64,000 nt of DNA, taken from NCBI RefSeq assembly GCF_020524485.1, contig NZ_JAIVLF010000001.1, forward strand, positions 372,001 to 436,000, written 5' to 3'. This DNA is from Novosphingobium profundi. Lineage in GTDB: Bacteria > Pseudomonadota > Alphaproteobacteria > Sphingomonadales > Sphingomonadaceae. The notes beneath the pieces are model-generated. The model did not search any database. It was given only the letters and a program-made list of their open reading frames with translations, and was not told the DNA's origin. Of the stretch, positions 1 through 8,220 are shown piece after piece (within the stretch, counting starts at the first letter, position 1; the number at the start of each line of letters is the position of its first letter). A program made the translations under genes and the position numbers.

Positions 1-1235
1 CGCGCGACCAGTTGTTCGAGGAACACCTTCAGTTCGAGCCGCGCCAGCCCTGCGCCCACGCACAGATGGACACCGTGGCCGAAGGCGAAGTGACGCGATG
101 CGTTGGCGCGGCACAGATCGACTTTCTCGGGCTCCGGAAAATGGGTGGGGTCGTGGTTGGCAGCGGCGATCATCAAAAGGATGCGGGCGCCTTCCGGGAT
201 CGTGTGTCCGTCCAGTTGCGTCTCGCGCGTTGCCACCCGTCGCCAGCTGATCACCGAGGGCCTGTAGCGCAGCATTTCCTCGACTGCCTGCGGAATGATC
301 GACGGATCGGCGACGAGGCGCTCCCACAGGTGCCTGTCCTGCAGCAGGGTGAGCAAGGCGCTGGCCATCACGTTCGAGGTCGTTTCGTGCCCGGCCACGA
401 TCATCGTGAACAGCATGCTCTCGATCTCGTTGATCGTCAGGTCCTGCGGGTTGGCGCGGTGACAGCTAACGAGATGGCCTAGAAAACTGTCCTCGTCTTT
501 CTCCATCATCGCCGCAACGTGGTCCTCGCAGAACTTCCACATCGCGATGAGGCCTTCGACTTCGTCCAGTTGCTCCTCTTCGGTGCAGCGCCCCCAGGTC
601 AGGCTCACGCGGTTCGCGGTCCAGGCCTTGACGTCGGGCACGCGATCATCCGGGATGCCGACAAAACGCATGCCGACGTGCGCGGGCAGATCGTAGGCGA
701 ACTCGCTGACCATGTCGGCGTGACGATGCCCGTCCGGATCGGCTGGCTTGGCCAGCAGCCTGTCGATGAAGTCGTCCGCAAGGCGGCGTATCCAGGGCTC
801 TGCGGCAGCGACACGTTTCGTGCTGAAGGCATTGGTCGCATGCTTGCGGATACGGGCGTGCTGCGGCGGATCGAGATTGGTGAGAACGGGATTCATGCGA
901 AACCCGCTTTCGCGGAGTCGTTGCAGGACCTGCGGGGACATCGGGGTTACCGCGCTGAGCGTAATCGCGGCGCTCCATGTTGCCGGATCGCGGAATATGT
1001 CGCGCACATCCTCGTAACGCGTCACCACCCAGTAGTCGATTTCGGGGCTGTAGAAGACCGGCTCTTCCTTCTGCACACGCGCAAAGAAGGGATAGGGGTC
1101 ATCGATGAAGGGGTGGTCGAACGGGGTATATTCGGCGGCCGCTCCTGAAACCGGACACCCCGTCATGGCAGCTGCGCTGCGCTTGATGTCGAACTGCGCG
1201 GCGGCGCCATCCTCCAGAGCTGATGATTCAGCCAT
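1..1235 (-). CDS. Cytochrome P450, C-terminus cut by window edge
   Basis: This is a soluble bacterial cytochrome P450, a haem-thiolate monooxygenase needing ferredoxin/reductase partners that are not visible here. Reading on the minus strand from the ATG at 1235, the I-helix oxygen-activation motif AGHETT falls at residues 281-286, an ExxR motif lies in EEMLRYRP, and the haem-binding loop FGHGVHLCVGAG places the proximal thiolate at Cys392. About 411 residues are in the window, so only a short C-terminal tail should be missing. A GGGAGAG ribosome-binding site precedes the ATG. A perfect TetR-type palindrome lies 54 bases upstream and a TetR gene follows. Substrate is unknown; a hydrophobic organic compound is inferred from the neighbouring oxygenase genes. 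Confidence 0.93.
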   Translation of the reverse strand, partial: MAESSALEDGAAAQFDIKRSAAAMTGCPVSGAAAEYTPFDHPFIDDPYPFFARVQKEEPVFYSPEIDYWVVTRYEDVRDIFRDPATWSAAITLSAVTPMSPQVLQRLRESGFRMNPVLTNLDPPQHARIRKHATNAFSTKRVAAAEPWIRRLADDFIDRLLAKPADPDGHRHADMVSEFAYDLPAHVGMRFVGIPDDRVPDVKAWTANRVSLTWGRCTEEEQLDEVEGLIAMWKFCEDHVAAMMEKDEDSFLGHLVSCHRANPQDLTINEIESMLFTMIVAGHETTSNVMASALLTLLQDRHLWERLVADPSIIPQAVEEMLRYRPSVISWRRVATRETQLDGHTIPEGARILLMIAAANHDPTHFPEPEKVDLCRANASRHFAFGHGVHLCVGAGLARLELKVFLEQLVA

Positions 1236-1288
1236 GTCTGCACTCTCCCATGTTGCCGCGTGGGAATCGACGTTCCCTTGTCGGCGTT

Positions 1289-1306
1289 ACATACAGACCT
1301 GTATGT
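1289..1306. promoter_or_regulatory. Palindromic operator upstream of the P450
   Basis: ACATACAG-AC-CTGTATGT is a perfect inverted repeat with 8-bp arms and a 2-bp spacer. It lies 54 bases upstream of the P450 start, between that gene and the TetR-family gene. Length and symmetry match classic TetR-family operators, so this is the likely repressor site controlling the P450. The same half-site (ACATAC/GTATGT) recurs in the Rieske/MarR intergenic region at 3917-3931. Confidence 0.6.
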
Positions 1307-1432
1307 GTTCGAATCCGGGCCATGTAAATGGATAAATTACGAAGCGGGGCGAGCCCGAATCGAGCTAGAAGGCACACGCGCAAGGAGCGCTGTGCGAGCT
1401 CTGATGTGCGGTGAAAAGTGGCGTGCAGATCT

Positions 1433-2023
1433 CTAGGGCGTCGTAAGCGGACGCGTCAGGCAGGCCAGGGCGGCATCCAGGTCCTCCAGCCCGCGACTGT
1501 CCGGGAAGGACGGGGCCACCCGCATGAAGCTGTTGGCAAGAGCGGAACGGATACGTGCTTCTTCGGGGGGGAAATCCATTTCCTCGAACAACTTCGCAAA
1601 GTACCCCAGGCGCAGCCTGTCGACCTCTTCCAGCGCCTTGCGCGCCCGAGGATCGGTGCGCCCCCATTGCCGGATTGCGAGTTCGGTGGTCAGGATGCGA
1701 TCCTCCTCCGTTCGCTCGAACGCAATCCTCAGAAGAGCGCGCAGACGGACATGCGGTGACGAACCGGTCGTTTCGAGGCGCGCGATGATCGCCAGTGTCG
1801 AGGACGATCGCCAATCGTCGAGCAGACGCGCCAGCAGGGCATCGCGACTGGGGAAATGCCAGTAGAAGCTGCCTCGGCTGATGCCCAGTTGCTTGGCGAG
1901 GCGTTCGATGCGAACCGCCTCGATGCCCTGACGTGCAAGCGCATCACCCGCAACGCGAACCCAGTCGTGATCCTCCACCTTGCTGCGCGCCGACAATCTG
2001 CCTCTGGGTTGTTCCTCGGCCAA
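1433..2023 (-). CDS. TetR/AcrR-family transcriptional regulator
   Basis: The 196-residue product has an N-terminal TetR helix-turn-helix at about residues 38-58 (core LGISRGSFYWHF) followed by an all-helical ligand-binding domain of typical length. It sits directly upstream of the P450 on the same strand with a 197-base gap that contains a perfect palindrome. It probably represses the P450 and is relieved by the P450 substrate or a related ligand. No copy of the palindrome is visible in front of the regulator itself, so autoregulation is not supported. Ligand unknown. Confidence 0.9.
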   Translation of the reverse strand: MAEEQPRGRLSARSKVEDHDWVRVAGDALARQGIEAVRIERLAKQLGISRGSFYWHFPSRDALLARLLDDWRSSSTLAIIARLETTGSSPHVRLRALLRIAFERTEEDRILTTELAIRQWGRTDPRARKALEEVDRLRLGYFAKLFEEMDFPPEEARIRSALANSFMRVAPSFPDSRGLEDLDAALACLTRPLTTP

Positions 2024-2391
2024 ATCCTTTGCCTTCTCCCTTCTACGAACGCAGGCTGTGCCCTTGGGTAAAGCCTAATGCCGAATATCTGCCGATTTCA
2101 TGGCATTTGGCAAAACATAGTGAACCGCCTTTGAATTTTGGAGCATTTCCGAGCCTTTTCGCGCACATCGCTTGATAGTCTGCCGTCGACCATGAGAGGG
2201 GCATTCGGGATCGGACGTGCGAAGATCGAAAGCACGGTCAGATCCGCCCCTCTTGGGTTTCTTGACGTCTTCTCTCCAGATTTTGAAGGCGGCGACCGGT
2301 GCGCCGTGTTTCCTGAGGAACTGTACGCTCCCTGGCAGAAAGACGATGCGTTCCAAGCTCCTTCGTATCCGTTCGTTGAGACATCGGTGAT
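2024..2391. other. Intergenic region, no supported gene
   Basis: About 370 bases between the TetR gene and the GFA-family gene. Short ORFs exist on both strands (for example 2075-2356 minus and 2138-2398 plus), but none has a recognisable domain, a good ribosome-binding site, or overlap-free context. The stretch must hold the TetR promoter. A decayed insertion sequence remnant is possible but not demonstrable. Confidence 0.4.
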
Positions 2392-2838
2392 TCAGTAGCG
2401 GTCTTCCATGCCGGGGAACTGAGGCAGTGCCGGATCGACGTGGTCCCAGTCGAGCTTGTCCTTGACGTAGATGGCCGCCGTTGGAGAAACCGAGTTGGGA
2501 TCATCAAGCGTGCCGGACTGGAAGATCATCAAGGGGCCGGGAAGATCGCCCGTCGTGAACAGGCGGCTCGCGCAGGTCGGGCAGAAATGCCGCGAAACCC
2601 GCCCGCCGGTGTCACCTGTCGTCGTGTAGTTTGCGATTGGCCCAGAAACCTTCACACGGTCCTTGTGGAACCCGGCAATCGTGGTGTGCCCGGTACCTGT
2701 GGCCAACTGGCAATCGCGGCAATAGCATTGCCAGACCCATTCCGGCTCTCCTTCCAGTTCATAGCGGACAGCCTGGCACATGCAGCCCCCGGTTCGGGGC
2801 GAAGGGGACGGTCCTGCGCGATCAAGCGGCGCGCTCAT
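2392..2838 (-). CDS. GFA (glutathione-dependent formaldehyde-activating)/CENP-V family protein
   Basis: The 148-residue zinc protein has the GFA fold signatures: GGCMCQAV near the N-terminus (C19, C21), the cluster C-x-C-x2-C at C38/C40/C43, and a second CPTC pair at C86/C89. GFA proteins bind zinc, and some promote condensation of formaldehyde with glutathione. The start overlaps the stop of the Rieske oxygenase gene by four bases, so the two are translationally coupled. If that oxygenase is an O- or N-demethylase, this protein could handle the formaldehyde released; this role is inferred from context, and many family members have no proven activity. Confidence 0.85.
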   Translation of the reverse strand: MSAPLDRAGPSPSPRTGGCMCQAVRYELEGEPEWVWQCYCRDCQLATGTGHTTIAGFHKDRVKVSGPIANYTTTGDTGGRVSRHFCPTCASRLFTTGDLPGPLMIFQSGTLDDPNSVSPTAAIYVKDKLDWDHVDPALPQFPGMEDRY

Positions 2839-3887
2839 GCGTCCTCTTCCACCGTCGTGGCTTCCTCGCGGATCAGCCGCTCCATCATCTTGCGCATCAG
2901 GAACGGGCCCTTGTCCTGCGGCAGGAAGAGCTTCTCGATTTCCGGATCGGTTCGGTCCCAGATCTTCTGCTGCTCCTCGATCATCTCGCGATCTTCCTCG
3001 AAGGTCGCCATCACGACATCCATCCGCTCGGCCAGCTTGCGCGTCATCTCCGGCGTGCTGCCAATGAGGCCTGTGGCGTAATGGTAGGCGGTGTGCGTGG
3101 CGTCGATCGGGGTCACGGCCTGCTGTTCGATGTTGCGGCTATAGGGTTCTATGCCGATCGGCTCCTTCATCCCGCACTCCATCGCGGTTCCCGCCGGGTA
3201 GCGGGCGCCGCGCAGGACGAAGATGCCCGGGACATGGAAATCGTAGCTGATCCAGGTGTCGACCGTCTCCCCGTTCTGAGCGCCGGGAAGGTCGGCGTCG
3301 ACAAACCAGCGCTCGAAGCGGACCGAGCGGTCCTGCGTGGTGATGCGCGGTGCACTCTGCGCCCACCAGGCCCCCGTCGCGATGCGCAGCGTCGTCTCGT
3401 GCACGAAGTCGACATGCGAAAGGTCGCACAGGTTGTCGTGCACAAGCTGGTAGTGGGCATCGTATTCGATGCTGTTGGCCCGCATCGGCTGTTCGGGATT
3501 GTCGATCCCATGGGCATCGGGAATCAGCGCCTCGTCGGCCCTGTCGGCATCGCCCATCCAGACCCAGATCCAGCTGTCCTTCTCGACGACGGGATAGGTG
3601 CGGATCGCGACCTTGGTAGGTGTCTCCAGCAGCGGAACATGGGCGCAGCGCCCGTCGGGTCCGAACTTCATGCCATGGTACATGCAGCGGATCGCATCGC
3701 CCTCCACCCGGCCCATCGAGAGGGGCGCATGGCGATGCGGGCAGCGGTCTTCGGCCGCGTGCAGCCGGCCTGTCGTTTCGTCGCGCCAGACCACGACGGG
3801 GGCCCCGATGATGACACGGCCAAGCGGCTTTCCGGGAGCAAGGTCGCGCGTCCAGCCAAGCACGTACCAGGAATTGCGTAGGAACAT
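2835..3887 (-). CDS. Rieske non-haem iron oxygenase, VanA-like
   Basis: This is the terminal oxygenase of a two-component Rieske system, closest in style to vanillate O-demethylase/aromatic ring-hydroxylating alpha subunits. From the ATG at 3887 (350 residues), the Rieske [2Fe-2S] ligands are C49-x-H51 and C68-x2-H71, and the mononuclear iron site is D155-x2-H158-x4-H163 in NLCDLSHVDFVHE. A GGAGAGG site precedes 3887, so the upstream in-frame ATG at 3935 was rejected; it would also run over the divergent operator. The gene overlaps the GFA gene and is divergent from a MarR gene. No reductase or beta subunit is nearby. Substrate unknown. Confidence 0.88.
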   Translation of the reverse strand: MFLRNSWYVLGWTRDLAPGKPLGRVIIGAPVVVWRDETTGRLHAAEDRCPHRHAPLSMGRVEGDAIRCMYHGMKFGPDGRCAHVPLLETPTKVAIRTYPVVEKDSWIWVWMGDADRADEALIPDAHGIDNPEQPMRANSIEYDAHYQLVHDNLCDLSHVDFVHETTLRIATGAWWAQSAPRITTQDRSVRFERWFVDADLPGAQNGETVDTWISYDFHVPGIFVLRGARYPAGTAMECGMKEPIGIEPYSRNIEQQAVTPIDATHTAYHYATGLIGSTPEMTRKLAERMDVVMATFEEDREMIEEQQKIWDRTDPEIEKLFLPQDKGPFLMRKMMERLIREEATTVEEDA

Positions 3888-3916
3888 GAGCCTCTCCAAT
3901 GTTGTCTTGTTTGAGC

Positions 3917-3931
3917 GTATGTATGACATAC
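3917..3931. promoter_or_regulatory. Palindrome between divergent Rieske and MarR genes
   Basis: GTATGT-ATG-ACATAC is an inverted repeat with 6-bp arms and a 3-bp spacer, 30 bases upstream of the Rieske start. It is well placed to be the MarR operator controlling both divergent promoters. The half-site is the same hexamer as in the palindrome at 1289-1306, though in the opposite arrangement. Confidence 0.5.
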
Positions 3932-3958
3932 ACACGAGATTTTGCTAGTCCCTTTTGC

Positions 3959-4447
3959 GTGACCGTTTCTGCACCCTCGACAGTAAGCTCCATTCCCGAC
4001 GTGGAGCGGATTGCCCGTTTCCGCGATCGCCCGGCCGTCTGGCTGAGCTATGGCGGCGCGGCGGTCCTTGGCGCCTATCGCGAACGCCTGGAACCACTGG
4101 GCCTGCGCCCAAGCTGGGTGACTGCACTTGCCATCGTCGAGGAAAAGGAGGGCATCACGCAAAGCGGTCTGGCGCGCGAACTGCGGATCAACCGCGCCTC
4201 GGCAATGGCGATCAGCCAGCGCATGGACGAGGAAGGGCTGGTGCTGCGCGAGGCCCTGCCCGGCCGCAACCGCACCGGATTGACCCTGACCGCAAAAGGC
4301 GAGGAGCGCCTCGCGCAGGCATGTGCCATCGAGCGGTGCATGGTCGAGGAATGGATGGGCGACATCGGCGAGGAGGACTTCGAGGCTTTCCTGCGCGTTC
4401 TCAAGACGATGGTTGCGCGGGCCGCCTGTTCACAGCCCCGCGACTGA
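3959..4447 (+). CDS. MarR-family transcriptional regulator
   Basis: This is a winged-helix regulator of about 162 residues. The HTH core is EKEGITQSGLARELRINRAS, followed by the wing with the usual D-x-R-type basic segment (LPGRNRTGLTLTAKGEE). It is divergent from the Rieske oxygenase and probably controls it in response to an aromatic ligand. The start is uncertain: the frame is open from an ATG at 3899, another ATG lies at 3923 inside the palindrome, and the GTG at 3959 gives the family's usual length but lacks a clear ribosome-binding site. Its 3' end is followed at once by a truncated TniQ-like ORF. Confidence 0.85.
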   Translation: MTVSAPSTVSSIPDVERIARFRDRPAVWLSYGGAAVLGAYRERLEPLGLRPSWVTALAIVEEKEGITQSGLARELRINRASAMAISQRMDEEGLVLREALPGRNRTGLTLTAKGEERLAQACAIERCMVEEWMGDIGEEDFEAFLRVLKTMVARAACSQPRD

Positions 4448-4523
4448 GATCCTGCTTACAGTCAGCTCAAAAACTCCAGACCCGAGCGGCGCAAGGCTGG
4501 GGCGCAGAGTACTGGGCGTCGAC

Positions 4524-6266
4524 TTGTGCGACCTGTGTGGCGAGCCCCTGGTGAGGGGGCAGACGACCCGCGTACCCGAAGAGTATCGGGCGCAGCTCAG
4601 AGGTCTGGTCGGGCTCATCCATCCCAACCCGGCCCGACGGGAGGCTTCCCGCGCGCAGCTGCCTCCTCGGCTCGCCGGGATGGAAAGCGCCGATTTGCTT
4701 GAGCTTGCTTGCGCGCTTGCCACGGTGCTCGATCATCGCACGGCGAGACCGCTGGGGCGCCAGACCGCCACGCAGGGGGAGCTGGCAAAGCTCATCGTCG
4801 CGGCTTTGGCGCAGACCTGGCCTTTGCTTTGCGGATGGCCGAATGCGTTTGAGGCACTTCTGGCCGGCCGGATCAACGCCCATGCGAAGCAACGAGGCGA
4901 TGGGAATGGCGGGGCGAGCCACCGGCTCCTTTCGCGGGCTCGGGTGTCCAGCCTGGCACCAGCGCCGCAAGCTTTGCTTTGCGACTTCATCGAAGAGTGC
5001 CGTGCGGCGAGGGACAGGGGTCTGACCGCCCATCAGGCCTCGCAGGTATCGGGCGCGCATTTGCGTACACTCGTCAAAATGCGGCGCGCCGGTGAGCTGC
5101 CTTCGGTTCTGGCGCTCGATGGGCAAAGATTGCATGTCCTGTTCGAGAGGGAAGCCATCGAGCGACTGGCCGGTCAGCATACGGCTAGCAAGCGTCTGGT
5201 CCGCGCGTCCGCCAACCTGGGCATTCCCGGCTATGCCCTGCGCGAACTGATGTGGTTGGGCTTGATCAACGAGGCGCCCTTGCCGCCAGGCCGGAAAGGC
5301 AAACACACCGTGGACGAGGCCTCGCTTGCGCAGTTCACGCGGCGCCTTTGCGGCAATCTCGAGGTGGCTGACCGACGGTTCCCCGTCCGGCTCTGGGATC
5401 TCATGTTGCAGTTGGGCGGCCGTCCCAAGCCCTGGGCGGCTGTTCTCGCCGCCATCGCCAACGGCGGACTGGCTGCGGCGCTTGCGTCAGGCCAAGGCCC
5501 GATCGCGGAGCGAATTCGTTTGTCCGATGACGTCGATTTGAAGGCGCCGGCGTTCGCGCTTAACAGCGAAATGGATTGGGCTGACGTAGCAGTGAGCAAG
5601 CGGGAGTGCGCCGATATCCTCGGCCTCTCTCCCACCAATTTCTCACGCTACAGCGACTTCCTGTTGGGCCCGGGGAAGCCCTTTCGCGACATTCGAATGG
5701 TGGATGCCGTCATACTTGCAAAGCGGTACATTGGCACGACCGAGATCGCGAAGAGGCTCAAGCTGCATCATGTCGCCGCCCTGAATTTGGCCATGCAACG
5801 GGGCGTGAAGTTCGCCGACAAGGGGCTGTTCGATCGAGAATCTGCGCAAACCCGAATTCCAGAAATGGGCCGAACCGAGGAAAGCCTGATCCGTGGTATG
5901 AAGCAGGCTTCGTCACCGAAGAGGAATCGAGGCAGGGAGATGGACATGCGAGCAAAGGTTGCAGCGGATGGCCGGATAAGGATTCCTGCCCTTGTGTATC
6001 AGCAACTGGGGCTGAAGGCCGGTGACACGGTCTATTTCGAGCTTACCAAGCATGGAGCAGTGCTGCGCACCGCGGCGCAAACTGTCGCCCAGGCCCAGGC
6101 TCTGGCGTCGATGGCTTTCTCGAGATGCGGCGAGAAGGCAGCGGCGAATAGCCGGCGCGCGACTGGTCAAAAAATGAGGGGCGCGTGCGGTCGGCTCGCG
6201 TGCGCCCATTGCGGTAATTTCTGTGCGTATCAAGGTCGCCCGAAAGCGGACAGACTTAGAGCGTAA
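4524..6266 (+). pseudogene. 5'-truncated TniQ-like protein, fused in frame to an AbrB/SpoVT domain
   Basis: The frame is open through the 3' end of the MarR gene, but no convincing start precedes the zinc-like CDLCGE motif; candidates are TTG 4524, GTG 4551 and ATG 4680. The segment ALAQTWPLLCGWPNAFEALL and the several helix-turn-helix-like stretches that follow (HQASQVSGAHLRTLVKMRRAGE; SKRECADILGLSPTNFSRYS) resemble the C-terminal two-thirds of TniQ/TnsD target-selection proteins. The N-terminal TniQ zinc domain is missing. From about 5941 the same frame encodes a swapped-hairpin AbrB/MazE-like domain (KVAADGRIRIPALVYQQLGL, GDTVYFEL), preceded by an internal ATG with a GGCAGGGAG site, so this part may be made separately. 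No transposase partners are nearby. Family assignment is moderate. Confidence 0.5.
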
Positions 6267-6299
6267 ACGCGAAGCACTGTGTGGCCGCATGAGTTGATT

Positions 6300-7643
6300 T
6301 CATAGGTCATCGCGGCTGCGAAATGCGCCGCGCTGTACTATTGTTACTTCGGGAGCGGACGGGGGCAGAATCGGAATCTGAGAAGGAAAATTACCAATGA
6401 AGTCGATGATCGAGTGGCTCAGATCTTGTGGAAGATCAGCTACTAAAGCCTCGATCGATTTTTCCGCACGAACCAAGAACTGTCCCACCTTGTGCACCAG
6501 TGGTGAAGTAGTTGCATAATCAGAAGACGCTGCTCCACTGAAAAAGGTTCCAGCAAAAGCGGCGACTCCAATAACGAAATTTGACGCAGAGCGCTTCGCC
6601 CTTCCACCAGCTTTTTCTCCTTGGAACACGCCGCGATCAGCTGCGTCACGCAACTGTCTGAAAACTTCAACATCTCTATCCGTGAGCAAATCGTGTTCGC
6701 TCGCTGCGGCGATTACGTCAAAAGTGGGTTGAAGTTCGCCCGCTTTGACAAGGAAGCGACTGGCTTCGTCATCTGCGTCGCGTATGCTCGGAAATGCACG
6801 GAGCCAAGGCGCGAGATTCCGAACTAAGTCCGACAAAGGCCGGCGCACTTCGGGATCGAGCGGCTCGGTGTAGGATGCCGCTCCCGCAGTTAACTGCTGG
6901 TCAAACTCAATGAAAGATCCGAGTTCAATTGCGACCGGATAAAGGAAGCCGAGGACGTCAGGAATGGAGATAGATGGTCGGTCAAGCAAATCGACCAAAT
7001 TCATTGTTGTACGACTGATGCCCCCCCAACCCGGTTGATTATCTAAACGCGAAGCAACATCGACGAAATTCCGGGCTCGCTGAAGAATGGCAGCGTGCAT
7101 TTGCTGCGTCATTGGCCGTTGGGCCGCAGCTAGATCGTCTTGGTCTCCCCCGGCTGTCATGACAAAATGGTCATCGACGGCCTGAAAAGTTGCCCCTCCA
7201 CGCGCCTGATGTAACTCTGAAACTCGACGTGCGGCCTCCCATTGCAACAGTAATTTTTCAATTTCTGGAGGCGGCCACTGGGGCAAAAATAGGCCAAGGT
7301 CGAGGTTCAGAGCGGCAAGCGCCGATTTCACGTCATTTAGCGATTTTCGTCCGAAGTTCGGGGTTCGTAATAGTTCCGACTCGGTTTTTTGAACCAAATC
7401 GCCGACGAAAAACACGCCGTCATTGTAGAGCGCGCTTTTGGTCCTGTTTCCTAATGGAAGAGTTGCAACCTGGGATAACATTTCCGATGTAATTGATCGA
7501 TGTGGTCGAAGCCCGAGCCTATAAGCTTTGCCGATTACCGCGTTACGCGAAACTCCTCCGAGCGCCTCCGAGATTTGGGAGGCTGTAAAGCCATCGCTCC
7601 ACATTCCTTTAAGGCGCTCAATCCTGTCTTCCGTCCAACTCAC
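6300..7643 (-). CDS. GcrA-like HTH fused to RNA polymerase alpha C-terminal domain, unknown C-terminal domain
   Basis: The 447-residue protein starts at a GTG (7643) with a GGGGA site upstream. Residues 1-45 closely match the GcrA N-terminal DNA-binding domain (MSWTEDRIERLK start, then GGVSRNAVIGKAYRLGL). Residues about 60-125 match the RNA polymerase alpha-CTD: GDLVQKTESELLRTPNFG and RKSLNDVK, then LDLGLFLPQWPP. Using E. coli numbering, R265, N294, G296, K298 and S299 equivalents are present (R67, N96, G98, K100, S101), while N268/C269 are changed. The GcrA sigma-70-binding tail is absent. The rest is unrecognised, with a hydrophobic stretch at about 354-370. The gene is visibly more A/T-rich than its neighbours, suggesting transfer. 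A role in recruiting or diverting RNA polymerase is inferred. Confidence 0.85.
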   Translation of the reverse strand: MSWTEDRIERLKGMWSDGFTASQISEALGGVSRNAVIGKAYRLGLRPHRSITSEMLSQVATLPLGNRTKSALYNDGVFFVGDLVQKTESELLRTPNFGRKSLNDVKSALAALNLDLGLFLPQWPPPEIEKLLLQWEAARRVSELHQARGGATFQAVDDHFVMTAGGDQDDLAAAQRPMTQQMHAAILQRARNFVDVASRLDNQPGWGGISRTTMNLVDLLDRPSISIPDVLGFLYPVAIELGSFIEFDQQLTAGAASYTEPLDPEVRRPLSDLVRNLAPWLRAFPSIRDADDEASRFLVKAGELQPTFDVIAAASEHDLLTDRDVEVFRQLRDAADRGVFQGEKAGGRAKRSASNFVIGVAAFAGTFFSGAASSDYATTSPLVHKVGQFLVRAEKSIEALVADLPQDLSHSIIDFIGNFPSQIPILPPSAPEVTIVQRGAFRSRDDL

Positions 7644-7811
7644 ATGGCATCCCCAAGCTAGCGGTCGGACTTATCACGACTGCCACTCAGATGCATATTC
7701 GGTCAGATTCCGAAGAACAATGGCTGATGGTTCCATTCTCTTGCTTGACTGGATGTCCGCTTCCGGCCCGATCAGGCCGTCCAGTTTGCCAGGCGACGGA
7801 GGCGCAAGAGT

Positions 7812-7984
7812 AGGCTGCACAAAACTGCGCGGCAAAGCTTCGCCTGGCAGCGGTCGCGTTCGCTTGATTGTTGCTGAGGGGTGCTTCGCGTCTAGCTGAT
7901 GGCTGGCGAAGATTTAACCCAAGACCACTTGCGGGCAGACTTCGTGTCACTCCGGGCAAGGTTTAGTGTCAAGGGATAAAGTGT
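7812..7984. repeat. 173-bp direct repeat, left copy
   Basis: This stretch aligns without gaps to 12576-12748 with seven mismatches by eye (about 96 percent identity). It lies in the gap 7644-8220 between two minus-strand genes; short ORFs cross it but none is convincing. The right-hand copy ends exactly at the tRNA-Gln 3' end; here the homology stops after AAAGTGT and is followed by unrelated sequence without tRNA. The remaining bases to 8220 contain no supported gene. Confidence 0.85.
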
Positions 7985-8220
7985 GTCCGTTGACAGCCAA
8001 GTTGGCCTGACAAATCGGGAACATCGGGGGTTTTGTCACAAGGCTTTGACAGGGTTCTTGCCCGATGTACCCCCTTTCGGACAACCCGTCTGCCCGATCC
8101 TGCGAAACCAATGACTTAGCAGGGGGCGCGCAATCCTTCCTCGCTCCGCTGTTCCAAAAAGGGCTTTGCCTTCGATGCTTCGCGCTGCGAGATTCCGCTC
8201 GTGCGACATGGCTATGCCGG

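Noticed and set aside
2075..2356. A 93-codon minus-strand frame between the TetR and GFA genes
   Set aside because: No domain, no ribosome-binding site, and an equally long frame lies on the other strand.
7687..7959. Short minus-strand frame crossing the left direct repeat
   Set aside because: Composition is random-like and it has no recognisable domain; the repeat appears non-coding.
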